DNA from: Pseudomonas sp. VD-NE ins
GTDB lineage: Bacteria; Pseudomonadota; Gammaproteobacteria; Pseudomonadales; Pseudomonadaceae
Direction of reading: 5' to 3'
Length of the DNA stretch: 64,000 nt
NCBI RefSeq assembly: GCF_031882575.1
Contig: NZ_CP134772.1
Location: 11,001 to 75,000, forward strand
Part shown: piece after piece, positions 27,571 to 36,244 of the stretch
Position numbering within the stretch: the stretch's first letter is position 1
Layout of the letters: each line of letters opens with the position of its first letter
Notes under the pieces: generated by a model
The model's database searches: none
The model's input: only the letters and a program-made list of their open reading frames with translations
Told to the model about the DNA's origin: nothing
Made by a program: the position numbers and the translations under genes

Positions 27571-28698
27571 TCATTTGCTTTCCGCCTGTTTCAGCTCCAG
27601 CACTTCTTTTGGCGTGACCATGTCGCCCTTGTTGTTGCCCCAGGCGTTACGTTCGTAGGTCACGACCGCTGCGATATCGACTTCCGACAGTTGCTTGCCG
27701 AACGCCGCCATGGCGGTGCCGGGCTTGCCGTGGAACACCAGGCTCAGGTGGCCTTCTTTCGGTCCGGTGGCGATTTTCGAGCCCTTGAGCGCCGGGAACA
27801 TTGGCGGCAGGCCCTGACCTTCGGCCTGGTGACAGGCGACGCAGGTGGTGTGATAGATCTTGTCGCCACGTTCCTTGAGTTCGTCGAGGGTCCATTCCTT
27901 GCTGGTCAGCTCTTTAAGCTGCGCGGCTTCGGCTTTGCGATCGGCGAGCCACTTGTCGTAGTCGGCCTTCTCCTTGACCTCAACGACGATCGGCATGAAG
28001 CCGTGATCCTTGCCGCACAGTTCGGCGCACTGGCCACGGTAGATGCCGGGTTTGTCGATGCGCGTCCACGCCTCGTTGACGAAGCCCGGAATCGCATCGC
28101 GCTTGACCGCGAAGGCCGGCACCCACCACGAGTGGATAACGTCGGCGGAGGTCACGAGGAAGCGCACCTTCGCCCCGGTCGGCAGCACCAATGGCTTGTC
28201 GACCTCGAGCAAGTAGTGCTCGCCCTTGGTTTCCTTGTTGTGGATCTGCTCGGCGGGGGTGGCCAGGTTGCTGAAGAACTCGACGTCCTGGCCCAGGTAT
28301 TTGTAGTGCCACTTCCACTGATAACCGGTGATCTGGATATCGATATCCGGCTCACTGGTGTCGTACATCTTGATCAGAGTGGCGGTCGCCGGTACGGCCA
28401 TCGCCACCAGAATCAGGAACGGTACGACGGTCCAGAGAATTTCGACGGTGGTGCTTTCGTGGAATTTTGCGGCGACCTGCCCGGTAGAACGGCGGTGCAC
28501 CATCATCGACCAGAACATGGCGCCGAAGACGATGATCCCGATCACCACACAGATCCAGAAAATGGTCATGTGCAGGTCGAATACTGCGTGACTGATTTCA
28601 GTCGCTCCAGGCGCCATATTCACAGTCCAGGCGGCGTGCGCCGGACTGAAAATCGACCACAACAGGAGGCCCATCCAGACGTGTGGATGTCGCATCAT
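27571..28698 (-). CDS. coxB: cytochrome c oxidase subunit II with fused cytochrome c domain
   Basis: The 375-residue protein has a signal peptide of about 22 residues and two N-terminal spans. The CuA domain has the ligand motif CAELCGKDHGFM (about residues 222-233) and the upstream ligand in VIHSWWVPAF. A C-terminal class I cytochrome c domain (CVACH, about 288-292) makes this a caa3-like subunit II that accepts electrons directly from cytochrome c. It is the first gene of the cox operon. Confidence 0.96.
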   Translation of the reverse strand: MMRHPHVWMGLLLWSIFSPAHAAWTVNMAPGATEISHAVFDLHMTIFWICVVIGIIVFGAMFWSMMVHRRSTGQVAAKFHESTTVEILWTVVPFLILVAMAVPATATLIKMYDTSEPDIDIQITGYQWKWHYKYLGQDVEFFSNLATPAEQIHNKETKGEHYLLEVDKPLVLPTGAKVRFLVTSADVIHSWWVPAFAVKRDAIPGFVNEAWTRIDKPGIYRGQCAELCGKDHGFMPIVVEVKEKADYDKWLADRKAEAAQLKELTSKEWTLDELKERGDKIYHTTCVACHQAEGQGLPPMFPALKGSKIATGPKEGHLSLVFHGKPGTAMAAFGKQLSEVDIAAVVTYERNAWGNNKGDMVTPKEVLELKQAESK

Positions 28699-29067
28699 TG
28701 CGGGTTCCCCTTATCGTTCTTGTTATCCCGCCGGCTTTCGCCTGCGGCAAGGGAGCGGCTGCATCAGACTACGAACTTGAATCGCCGGGCCTTGCTGCGG
28801 GTGCAGTCGGGCGTCATCAGCTAACTCCATTCAATGGCGAGTATAGACAGCGACGGGAAATTGCAATGTGCACACGTAAATCAACTGAAACAGCTGGTAC
28901 TTGCGTTCAAGGGCACGAATGGAGAAGGATGCAGACGAGTGGTGGCAAACCGATATAACGCAGGTGCATCAAGGATGAAATAATTATGACAAATGCGTCT
29001 TAGCATTTTTCGTAAGCCAGCTAAGTTATGTCTTCCCTATTTCATTGCCTTGTTTCCTGGAGTTTTC
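28699..29067. other. intergenic region upstream of coxB and of the 29.1-kb gene
   Basis: No credible gene is present. It must hold the divergent promoters for coxB (minus) and the next gene (plus). The only clear structure is a small inverted repeat AAATGC-GTCTTA-GCATTT at 28991-29008. Confidence 0.6.
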
Positions 29068-29700
29068 ATGAACACCGCCGCATTGCGCGAGCAGATCCAA
29101 AAAGCCCGACAACACGAAAACGAAACCGGACGGCTGACCCGTCAGCTGGAAGAACAACTGCCTCACCTGCACCCGTCGATCCAATTGCCGGAGACGGACG
29201 CCAAGGCTGTATTGACGCGCTTTGTCGAAGCTTACATCGATGAAGTACCTGACCTGCTGGACGCAGCCAATGAAGTCGCCAGGGAAGCGGGAATCGAGTC
29301 ACAGATCAAACCGGTGTTGAAAATTGCCGAGCAGTATTTCCTCCAGCCTCCGGTTGGCCTGGAACATCTGCTGGACGAAGCCTATCTGGCGCACCGCTTT
29401 GTCGAAGAGGTCAACGACCTGTACATCAAGCATTTCGGCCAGCCACTGATCCCCTTGGACATGACGGTCGCCAACCTGATTGCTCACCAGTTACTCGGTG
29501 AGAAATTTGCCAACGAACTGGATGAAGTCGTGCACCACGCGGTGGACAGCATGCTCGACGATGACAGCTTTGCACTGGAATCGGTGGAAGCCTACCGCGA
29601 AAAACTCAGCAGCCCGGACACCGGCGCCGCGTGGAAACGCTGGCCGTGCATGGGCCGTCGACTGGGTGTGGGACTGGAGCTGGATCAGCCCGCTGCCTGA
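29068..29700 (+). CDS. conserved hypothetical cytosolic protein
   Basis: The 210-residue, acidic, mostly helical protein starts MNTAALREQIQKAR, with CTGGAG just before the ATG at 29068. A basic helical N-terminus is followed by a domain with IDEVPDLLDAANEVAREAG, PPVGLEHLLDEAYLAHRFVEEVNDLYI and a C-terminal KRWPCMGRRLGVGLEL. No signal peptide, membrane span or enzymatic motif is visible, and I do not recognise a named family. It stands alone between the coxB promoter and a palindromic repeat. Confidence 0.75.
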   Translation: MNTAALREQIQKARQHENETGRLTRQLEEQLPHLHPSIQLPETDAKAVLTRFVEAYIDEVPDLLDAANEVAREAGIESQIKPVLKIAEQYFLQPPVGLEHLLDEAYLAHRFVEEVNDLYIKHFGQPLIPLDMTVANLIAHQLLGEKFANELDEVVHHAVDSMLDDDSFALESVEAYREKLSSPDTGAAWKRWPCMGRRLGVGLELDQPAA

Positions 29701-29715
29701 GTTCACACCATCCAA

Positions 29716-29799
29716 TGTAGGAGCTGCCGCAGGCTGCGATCTTTTGATCTTGATTTTAAAAACAGCATCAAAAGATCGCAGCCTGCGGCAGCTCCTACA
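29716..29799. repeat. REPIN-like repeat with 33-bp perfect inverted arms
   Basis: The arms at 29716-29748 and 29767-29799 are exact reverse complements (TGTAGGAGCTGCCGCAGGCT...), with an 18-nt spacer. It lies between the convergent hypothetical gene and the SulP gene and could also serve as a terminator for both. Confidence 0.88.
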
Positions 29800-29822
29800 G
29801 GGGGTGAGTTCAACCGGGAGAT

Positions 29823-31349
29823 TTAGCCGGCCGCGCCGATCCCGGTGGTAGTGCGAATCCGTCCCTCAAGCCTGCGCTTCAACCCTCGCGACTCAATCAA
29901 CAGCTTCGACCCTTTCGCCGCATTCGCCCGGCCCCACTCTTCCAGCAACTCCAGACACGAATGGTCGATGTAGCTCAGATTATTGAGCGGCACATGCACC
30001 GTCGTGCCCTGCGGAATGGTGCCCAACACTTGCGTCAGCGCCGGCACCTTGAGGAAGGTCGCCGCGCCGACCAGGCGCAACTCCATCTCACCATCCTGTG
30101 GCAGATCGATCAGGCTGATCTTCAATCGCGACGCCTTGAACGCCAGTTTCAACATCGTCAGACCGAAACCGATCAATACACCGGTCAGCAGGTCAGTGAA
30201 GATGATCGCTAGCGCCGTTGCCGCGTAGGTGAACATCGGCATCCGCCCATAGCGACCCAAACCTCGAAACGCTTTGAGATCGACCAGTTTGAAACCGGTG
30301 TACACCAGCACACCCGCCAGACTCGCCACCGGAATGCTTTGCAGCACACTCGACAGCAGCAACACGAACGCCAGCAGCCACAAACCATGGAAGATCGTCG
30401 AGTAACGCGTGGTCGCACCGGCCTGGACATTGGCCGAGCTGCGCACGATCACCCCGGTCATCGGCAGTGCCCCGAGCAGACCGCAGAGCATGTTGCCGAC
30501 ACCTTGCGCCGAGAGTTCACGGTCGAAGTCCGATCGCACGCCGCTGTGCATGCGATCCACCGCTGCGGCGGACAACAGGGTTTCGGCGCTGGCGATAAAC
30601 GCCACCGCGAACGCCGCGATCAACAGCGTCGGGTCAGCCAGACTGAGCAAGTCCGCAGGCTTAAGCCAATCAATGGCTTCCGCCAGATTCGCCGGCACCT
30701 CGACGCGTTTCACCTGCAACGCCAGCAGCAGACTTGCGCCTGTTGCCAGACCGACACCGAGCAATGCACCGGGAACGAAGCGCAACGAATGTGGGCGGAA
30801 TTTTTCCCACAGCCACATCACCGCAATCGTCGACAGTCCGAGCAGTCCGGCCTGCCAGCCGAACGACGGCAAGGCTTGCGCCACGGCTGCCGGGAACGCC
30901 GTGAGGTTATCCAGCCCTGAAGGCTTGGGCGACGCATCCAGCATCACATGTACCTGCGACAGCACGATCAACACGCCGATCCCCGCCAGCATGCCGTACA
31001 CCACCGCTGGCGCTGTGACCCGAAACCAGCAACCAAGCTTCAAGCGCCCGGCCACCAATTGCAGAAACCCGGCGAGCAGCAGAATCGGCCCGAGCATCTC
31101 GATACCGTGCTGGCGCACCAGCTCGAACACCAACACCGCCAGACCCGCCGCCGGCCCGCTGACCTGCAACGGCGAACCCGCCAGCCAACCGACCACCAGA
31201 CCGCCGATGATCCCGGTGATCAGACCTTTGGCCGGTGGCAACCCGGACGCAATCGCGATACCCATGCACAGCGGCAACGCGACCAGAAACACAACCACTG
31301 AAGCGAGCAACTCCCGTGGCAACACCGCTTTCAATTGAGCCGCACGCAT
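29823..31349 (-). CDS. SulP family anion (probably bicarbonate/sulfate) transporter
   Basis: The 508-residue membrane protein has about eleven spans, the SulP signature region LPLCMGIAIASGLPPAKGLITGIIGG near the N-terminus, and a C-terminal STAS domain (about residues 395-500; TTVHVPLNNLSYIDHSCLELLEEW). I chose the ATG at 31349, which has GGGAG at good spacing; an ATG at 31379 would add ten residues. The beta-carbonic anhydrase gene lies directly upstream on the same strand, which suggests bicarbonate as the substrate (inference). Confidence 0.9.
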   Translation of the reverse strand: MRAAQLKAVLPRELLASVVVFLVALPLCMGIAIASGLPPAKGLITGIIGGLVVGWLAGSPLQVSGPAAGLAVLVFELVRQHGIEMLGPILLLAGFLQLVAGRLKLGCWFRVTAPAVVYGMLAGIGVLIVLSQVHVMLDASPKPSGLDNLTAFPAAVAQALPSFGWQAGLLGLSTIAVMWLWEKFRPHSLRFVPGALLGVGLATGASLLLALQVKRVEVPANLAEAIDWLKPADLLSLADPTLLIAAFAVAFIASAETLLSAAAVDRMHSGVRSDFDRELSAQGVGNMLCGLLGALPMTGVIVRSSANVQAGATTRYSTIFHGLWLLAFVLLLSSVLQSIPVASLAGVLVYTGFKLVDLKAFRGLGRYGRMPMFTYAATALAIIFTDLLTGVLIGFGLTMLKLAFKASRLKISLIDLPQDGEMELRLVGAATFLKVPALTQVLGTIPQGTTVHVPLNNLSYIDHSCLELLEEWGRANAAKGSKLLIESRGLKRRLEGRIRTTTGIGAAG

Positions 31350-31439
31350 GGCGATTCTCCCGAAGTTTTCTTCAGGCATGGCTTCGCCGAACCGCTGAAA
31401 CAGCGGCCGGCGTCAAACCACACAGATTTTTAGGAAGAT

Positions 31440-32168
31440 TTAGAAGCGCGCTTTGGGCGTCGCCACCGGAATCGGATGGCTACCGTCGAGCGGCAGGAAA
31501 CGGCCCTGATCCGCGTCGTAAGCTTTGATTTCGCTGGTTTCGATGTCGTAGACCCAGCCATGGATGAACAAATGACCGTTCGCCATGCGCGAGGCTACCG
31601 AAGGATGGGTACGCAAGTGCTGCAATTGGGCGATGACGTTTTCCTCGGTGAGGATCGGCATGCTTTCTTTTTCGTCGGCGCAGTTACAGTTTTCATGCAC
31701 CATGGTTTTCGCAACTTCAGCGTGGCGCAGCCAGGCTTTCACTGTCGGCATCTTTTCCAGGCTGTCCGGATTGAGCACTGCACGCATGGCGCCGCAATCG
31801 GAGTGGCCGCAGATAATGATGTGCTGCACGCCGAGCGCCAGTACCGCGTATTCGATTGCGGTGGAAACGCCGCCGTTCATCTGCCCGTACGGCGGCACAA
31901 CGTTGCCGACGTTACGGGTCACGAACAGATCGCCGGGCGAGCTGTGGGTGATCAGCTCGGGGACGATGCGCGAGTCGGCGCAAGTGATGAACATCGCTTT
32001 GGGCGCCTGGGCCGTGGCGAGTTTTTTGAAGAGTTCTTCCTGCTGGGGAAAGACCTCATGATGAAAATGCAAAAAGCCGTCTACGATCTGTCGCAGCGCT
32101 GCATCGGCGGATTCCGCTTCAGGGGTTTGCGCCGACGCAGCCAACGGCTGTTTATCCTTGTCACTCAT
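31440..32168 (-). CDS. beta-class carbonic anhydrase
   Basis: The 242-residue enzyme interconverts carbon dioxide and bicarbonate. The zinc site is complete: CADSR (about residues 63-67, Cys ligand with the Asp-Arg dyad) and GHSDCGA (His and Cys ligands, about 120-126). An extended Ala/Glu-rich N-terminus precedes the fold. It is co-oriented with the SulP transporter 90 nt downstream, forming a carbonic anhydrase/bicarbonate transporter unit. Confidence 0.95.
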   Translation of the reverse strand: MSDKDKQPLAASAQTPEAESADAALRQIVDGFLHFHHEVFPQQEELFKKLATAQAPKAMFITCADSRIVPELITHSSPGDLFVTRNVGNVVPPYGQMNGGVSTAIEYAVLALGVQHIIICGHSDCGAMRAVLNPDSLEKMPTVKAWLRHAEVAKTMVHENCNCADEKESMPILTEENVIAQLQHLRTHPSVASRMANGHLFIHGWVYDIETSEIKAYDADQGRFLPLDGSHPIPVATPKARF

Positions 32169-32406
32169 GATTCATCCTCTTTGGCGGATTAGGGGAGTCG
32201 TTCCCATGTATTCCGGTATGAAGCCAGTGGCTGTTTAAAACATCCGGGTCATCCCGACCCGTCAGTCACTCGATGAACAAGGTAGCCGCCGAAACTTAAC
32301 TCAAACTGAATCAAACGCTCTAGGACGTGTGTTCCAGGTCACAAAAAACGTGACTGAGTGATTTCGGCGGAAGGATTCCAACCCCTCAACCATAGGCCAA
32401 TTGTCG

Positions 32407-33465
32407 CTAAATCAACGACATCTGGCGACCCGGCGGACAGAAGGCAGTGCAATCGAGGTTGTAGCCTTCGCGATGATTCATGCCAAGACGCTTGATGGCT
32501 TTGGCAAAACGCTGCGCGAGCAGGTCGGCAAACACCCCTTCGCCGCGCATGCGCGCGCCGAAACGGCTGTCGTAGAGCTCGCCGCCACGGCTCTGGCGGA
32601 TCAGGCTCAGCACATGCGCGGCGCGTTGCGGATAGTGCGCGGCGAGCCATTCTTCAAATAGCGGCGCCACTTCCAGCGGCAGGCGCAACATCATGTAGGC
32701 CGCGCTTTGTGCACCGGCGGCGTGGGCTTCGCAGAGCAGACTCTCGATTTCGCAGTCGTTGATCATCGGAATCATCGGCGAACACAGCACGCCGACCGGA
32801 ATGCCGGCTTCGCGCATGACCCGAATGGCGCGCAATCGCGCTTTGGGTGCAGCGGCGCGCGGTTCGAGGATGCGTTTGAGCTCGTCATCGAGCGTGGTCA
32901 GGCTGATCATCACCGCCACCAGCCGTTGCTGCGCCAGCTCGGTCAGGAGATCCAGATCGCGAAGAATCAGCGAGCCCTTGGTGACAATGGTCACCGGGTG
33001 CTTATAGCGCAGCAGCACTTCGAGGGTCTGCCGGGTGATTTTGTGTTCACGCTCGATCGGCTGGTACGGGTCGGTGTTGGAACCCAGGTTGATTGGCGCA
33101 CATTGATAGCCTTTCTTTCCGAGCTGTTCTTCCAACACTTGGGCGGCATTGGTTTTGGCGATCAGTTTCGTTTCGAAATCCAGCCCGGGCGACATGTCCC
33201 AATAAGCGTGGCTGGGCCGTGCATAGCAATAGATGCAGCCATGCTCGCAGCCTCGGTAGGGGTTGATCGAGCGGTCGAAAGGCAGATCCGGCGAGGTGTT
33301 GCGGGTGATGATGGTTTTTGCGGTTTCGATCATCACCTCGGTGCCTTGGGTCAGCGGCACTTCCTGATACCAGCCGTCGTCCTCGGCCACCGAACGGTTT
33401 GGCGCGAAGCGGTTGTGCGGGTTGCTGGCGGTGCCGCGACCACGGGGCGGGAGAGGATTGATCAT
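32407..33465 (-). CDS. radical SAM protein (PA0069-like), LexA-controlled
   Basis: The 352-residue protein carries the radical SAM cluster motif CEHGCIYCY (about residues 69-77) and downstream segments typical of the SplB/Rv2578c-like subgroup (INLGSNTDPYQPIE, VTIVTKGSLILRDLDLL, VGVLCSPMIPMIND). I chose the ATG at 33465 (MINPLPPRGRG), with AGGAG 8 nt upstream. A perfect LexA box lies 17 nt before the start. As I recall, the P. aeruginosa homologue PA0069 belongs to the LexA regulon. A repair-linked role is suspected; the substrate is unknown. Confidence 0.9.
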   Translation of the reverse strand: MINPLPPRGRGTASNPHNRFAPNRSVAEDDGWYQEVPLTQGTEVMIETAKTIITRNTSPDLPFDRSINPYRGCEHGCIYCYARPSHAYWDMSPGLDFETKLIAKTNAAQVLEEQLGKKGYQCAPINLGSNTDPYQPIEREHKITRQTLEVLLRYKHPVTIVTKGSLILRDLDLLTELAQQRLVAVMISLTTLDDELKRILEPRAAAPKARLRAIRVMREAGIPVGVLCSPMIPMINDCEIESLLCEAHAAGAQSAAYMMLRLPLEVAPLFEEWLAAHYPQRAAHVLSLIRQSRGGELYDSRFGARMRGEGVFADLLAQRFAKAIKRLGMNHREGYNLDCTAFCPPGRQMSLI

Positions 33466-33481
33466 TGGGCAGGCTCCTGAT

Positions 33482-33497
33482 CTGTATATGCATACAG
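33482..33497. promoter_or_regulatory. LexA (SOS) box
   Basis: CTGTATATGCATACAG has the full CTGT-N8-ACAG form of the LexA operator with an AT-rich spacer. It lies 17 nt upstream of the radical SAM start and 190 nt upstream of the divergent small gene at 33688. Confidence 0.85.
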
Positions 33498-33687
33498 TAC
33501 ATGAGACTGCCCAATGTGATCCAGTACCGCTCAGCGATGGGATACATGCCGACCGGCAAAGTTTATATATAAGTGCAAAGTACAATCCGAGATACATATG
33601 TCCCGTTGTCGCGCCAAGTTATCGAATATAGTCTTGGCAACTTCCGTCGGCATTTGTCCGGTAACTAAATTAAAAAGGATTTAATTC

Positions 33688-33990
33688 ATGTCTTATCTCA
33701 ATCAGCGTGGCGTCTTTATGCAACTGATGCTGCCCAATGCATCGGAGCCCAATACTATTGTTTCGATGCAACTGGCGCGCAAGGAGCTGGGCTGGAACGC
33801 CGAGCAGGAGCTGTCCACCGAGGCGCTGGTCGACTCGCTCTACGTGGTGGCAGTATCCAGCGACCGGGGCAAGACCTTCACTATTCGCACCAACAAGAAA
33901 GATGTAGACGGTGATGGCGATATTGATAACGATGACAAGGCGAAGTTGATTGCACTGGCCAAGGCTTATGTCAGTATCGTTAATCCGTAA
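33688..33990 (+). CDS. unknown small protein with one EF-hand/dockerin-like loop
   Basis: The 100-residue acidic protein has no signal peptide. Residues 72-83 (DVDGDGDIDNDD) fit the 12-residue EF-hand calcium loop with D at 1, 3, 5, 9 and 12, G at 6 and I at 8; Asp at position 12 is dockerin-like. A helix follows (KAKLIALAKAYVS). The N-terminal half (MQLARKELGWNAEQELSTEALVDSLYVVAVSSDRGKTFTIRTN) is not recognised. AAGGA precedes the ATG. The surroundings are AT-richer than neighbouring genes, and it converges with another calcium-loop protein gene at 34110-34673. Confidence 0.75.
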   Translation: MSYLNQRGVFMQLMLPNASEPNTIVSMQLARKELGWNAEQELSTEALVDSLYVVAVSSDRGKTFTIRTNKKDVDGDGDIDNDDKAKLIALAKAYVSIVNP

Positions 33991-34025
33991 CGGAAAATTT
34001 ACTGCGCTGTATCCGGTACAAAAAA

Positions 34026-34052
34026 ACCCTGCATAAATGATTTATGCAGGGT
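34026..34052. terminator. terminator between the two small EF-hand genes
   Basis: ACCCTGCATAAA-TGA-TTTATGCAGGGT is a perfect 12-bp stem. On the minus strand it is followed by seven Ts (34026-34020), so it is a canonical terminator for the minus gene and a possible one for the plus gene. Confidence 0.88.
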
Positions 34053-34109
34053 CATATGGTGTCAACCAATGCTTTTTCACGAAGCTGTTAGCTCAAGTTC
34101 GCAACGTGT

Positions 34110-34673
34110 TCATTCAGCGAAGTTTCTCATTGAAACAAACGAATTCGCGATATTGACGAAAATCAGTTTGTCATTGGCATCGGAGTCGTCATCACCATCC
34201 GCATCGATGTTGAATTTTCCGTAACCCTCCAATGTATCTTCCACTTTATAAAAGCCTGTGGCGTTGATCTTTAACTTCACGTTAGCGTCGGGATGGGACA
34301 GATCAATATTAGAAGCTTTAAACAGATCAATATTCACGTATGTCGGTTTAGCCGTTTTCACTTCACTGTCGGACGATATAAGGATGCAACTGTACAAGCG
34401 ACCTTCGCCCACAGTACTCAAACCCGCCAACTTCGAGGCAAGACCCGCCGCGACGGTGTAGGTGTCCGTATCATATTCGTCGACCCCGTCATATCCCTCG
34501 ACATCATCCACCCCTTCGGCGCGGTCGTACTCCCCCTGGTCGTTGGCGTAAGCCGTGACTGTTACGTCAGGCTTGAGATTATTCGTATAGCCATTGTTAT
34601 AACGGGAAATTACAGCCTCTTGCTTGCCGTCTGTATTAGTGTCCTTAAACTCAACCACAACTGAATAGCTCAT
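34110..34673 (-). CDS. unknown acidic protein with two calcium-loop motifs
   Basis: The 187-residue, strongly acidic protein has no signal peptide; the ATG at 34673 has GGAG 8 nt upstream. Near the N-terminus DTNTDGKQEAVI (residues 11-22) resembles an FG-GAP/EF-hand loop. Near the C-terminus DADGDDDSDAND (157-168) fits a 12-residue calcium loop, although positions 6 and 8 are unusual. The tail NDKLIFVNIANSFVS parallels DKAKLIALAKAYVS of the convergent 100-residue protein, so the two C-termini are probably homologous. The middle (YDGVDEYDTDTYTVAAGL) is unrecognised. A LexA-like box lies 98 nt upstream. Confidence 0.75.
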   Translation of the reverse strand: MSYSVVVEFKDTNTDGKQEAVISRYNNGYTNNLKPDVTVTAYANDQGEYDRAEGVDDVEGYDGVDEYDTDTYTVAAGLASKLAGLSTVGEGRLYSCILISSDSEVKTAKPTYVNIDLFKASNIDLSHPDANVKLKINATGFYKVEDTLEGYGKFNIDADGDDDSDANDKLIFVNIANSFVSMRNFAE

Positions 34674-34770
34674 GTGATTTGCTCCATGCCTGCGCAATAT
34701 CGAGATTTGAATTGCGTCACTTTGGACAGTAAGGCAGACCGCAAATACCGGCTACTGTCAGAGTTGACAG

Positions 34771-34786
34771 GTGTATGCATATACAG
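34771..34786. promoter_or_regulatory. LexA-like box, near-identical inverted copy of the one at 33482
   Basis: Read on the minus strand this is CTGTATATGCATACAC, identical to the 33482-33497 box at 15 of 16 positions. The last base breaks one ACAG half-site. It lies 98 nt upstream of the minus-strand EF-hand gene, in the orientation of that gene. Confidence 0.5.
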
Positions 34787-34930
34787 TGCTGTGGTCGGAG
34801 CGTGGCTGAATCTTTATCGGCTGTTCGGATATACACCAGTTCAGCTCCGGCAGTAGTCGAGGTTTTCCCAGGTACCGCTGATACAGCACAAAAAACTCAT
34901 GCTGCATCAACGCGCCAGGCACTCCAACAG

Positions 34931-36232
34931 TCAGTTATGCGTGGTGACCTGTCCCAGGTCATCTCCGGAAGTGGTCTGCATATCGTTCTTGCGCAGGCTC
35001 GCGACATCAGCAGCCTTCACCGGCGCGCCTTTGTTGCCCCAACTGCCACGGATGAAACTCACCACATCCGCCACTTCCTGATCCGACAGTCGCCAGGCGA
35101 AACCGGGCATGGTGAAGGTCGACGGTGCCGTGTGCGTAGCTGGCAACGTACCGCCCTTGAGCACGATGTGAATGAGCGAGGTCGGATCCTCCGATTGCAG
35201 CACCGGATTGCCGGCCAGCGCCGGGAATACCCGGGTGTAACCGTGGCCGTCAGTGCGGTGGCACGCCGCGCAGTTGTCGATGTACACCGCAGCGCCACGC
35301 TGACTGTCATCCCCGTTCCACAGCGCCTTGGCGGCTTTTTCATCGTACTGATGTGGTTGATCGTTCGGATCACTGGCCGGCAGCGACTTGAGGTAGCGGG
35401 CGATGGCGGTCAGGTCGGCGTCGGTCATGTATTGCATGCTGTGGGTGACCACATCGCTCATGCCGCCGAACACCGCGCTGCGGTCGCTGCGACCGGTCTT
35501 GAGGAATTGCACCAGTTGCTCCTCGCTCCAGCTGCCGAGGCCGTCCTTGTGATCGCCGCGCAGGCTCTTGGCGATCCAGCCTTCCAGCGGCGCACTGCCG
35601 GCGAGGAAGTTGCTGCCATCGGCCGCGCTCAGGGATTTTTCCTGCATGGTCAGCGCGCGCGGGGTGTGACAGGCGCCGCAGTGGCCGAGGCCTTCGACCA
35701 GATACGCGCCACGGCTGATGACGGCATCGTCACCGACTGCCTTGTAGTCCTCGACCTTCGGCGCAAACATCCAGCGCCAGCCCATCAACGGCCAGCGCAT
35801 GCTCAACGGCCAGGGAATGTCGCTAGCCTTGTTTTCCTGCGCCACCGGTTCTACGCCGTGCATGAAGTACGCGTACAGCGCCTGCATGTCGGTTTGGCTG
35901 ACACGCGCATAGGACGGGTACGGCATCGCCGGGTACAACGTACTACCGTTTTTGGCGACGCCATGACGCACAGCCTGATCGAAATCCTCGAAGCTGTATT
36001 CACCGACGCCGGTCTTGTCTGGGGTGATGTTGGTCGAGTAGATCGTGCCGATCGGGGTTTCCATCGGCAGGCCACCGGCGAACGGTTTGCCGCCCTTGGC
36101 GGTGTGGCAAGCCACGCAGTCACCGGCGCGGGCGAGGTATTCGCCTTGTTTGATCAAGGCTTGATCAACGTCGGCCGCATGAATGGAGGCACTGCCGAGC
36201 AGCGCCAGGGTCGCGATAACGAGATTTTTCAT
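34931..36232 (-). CDS. gluconate 2-dehydrogenase cytochrome c subunit (trihaem)
   Basis: The 433-residue protein has a signal peptide (about 1-20, IHAA) and three haem c sites: CVACH (about residue 39), CGACH (about 186) and CAACH (about 319). This is the trihaem subunit of membrane-bound FAD-dependent sugar/gluconate dehydrogenases, which passes electrons to ubiquinone. The second ATG (36232) is preferred because AGGAG is 8 nt upstream of it and only 2 nt from the first. It is the third gene of the gluconate dehydrogenase operon, 12 nt after the flavoprotein gene. Confidence 0.92.
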   Translation of the reverse strand: MKNLVIATLALLGSASIHAADVDQALIKQGEYLARAGDCVACHTAKGGKPFAGGLPMETPIGTIYSTNITPDKTGVGEYSFEDFDQAVRHGVAKNGSTLYPAMPYPSYARVSQTDMQALYAYFMHGVEPVAQENKASDIPWPLSMRWPLMGWRWMFAPKVEDYKAVGDDAVISRGAYLVEGLGHCGACHTPRALTMQEKSLSAADGSNFLAGSAPLEGWIAKSLRGDHKDGLGSWSEEQLVQFLKTGRSDRSAVFGGMSDVVTHSMQYMTDADLTAIARYLKSLPASDPNDQPHQYDEKAAKALWNGDDSQRGAAVYIDNCAACHRTDGHGYTRVFPALAGNPVLQSEDPTSLIHIVLKGGTLPATHTAPSTFTMPGFAWRLSDQEVADVVSFIRGSWGNKGAPVKAADVASLRKNDMQTTSGDDLGQVTTHN

Positions 36233-36244
36233 GGTCATCGCTCC

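Noticed and set aside
34771..34786. Treating the second LexA-like box as a full SOS box
   Set aside because: One outer base of the CTGT-N8-ACAG pattern is changed (GTGT), so it is reported only as LexA-like.
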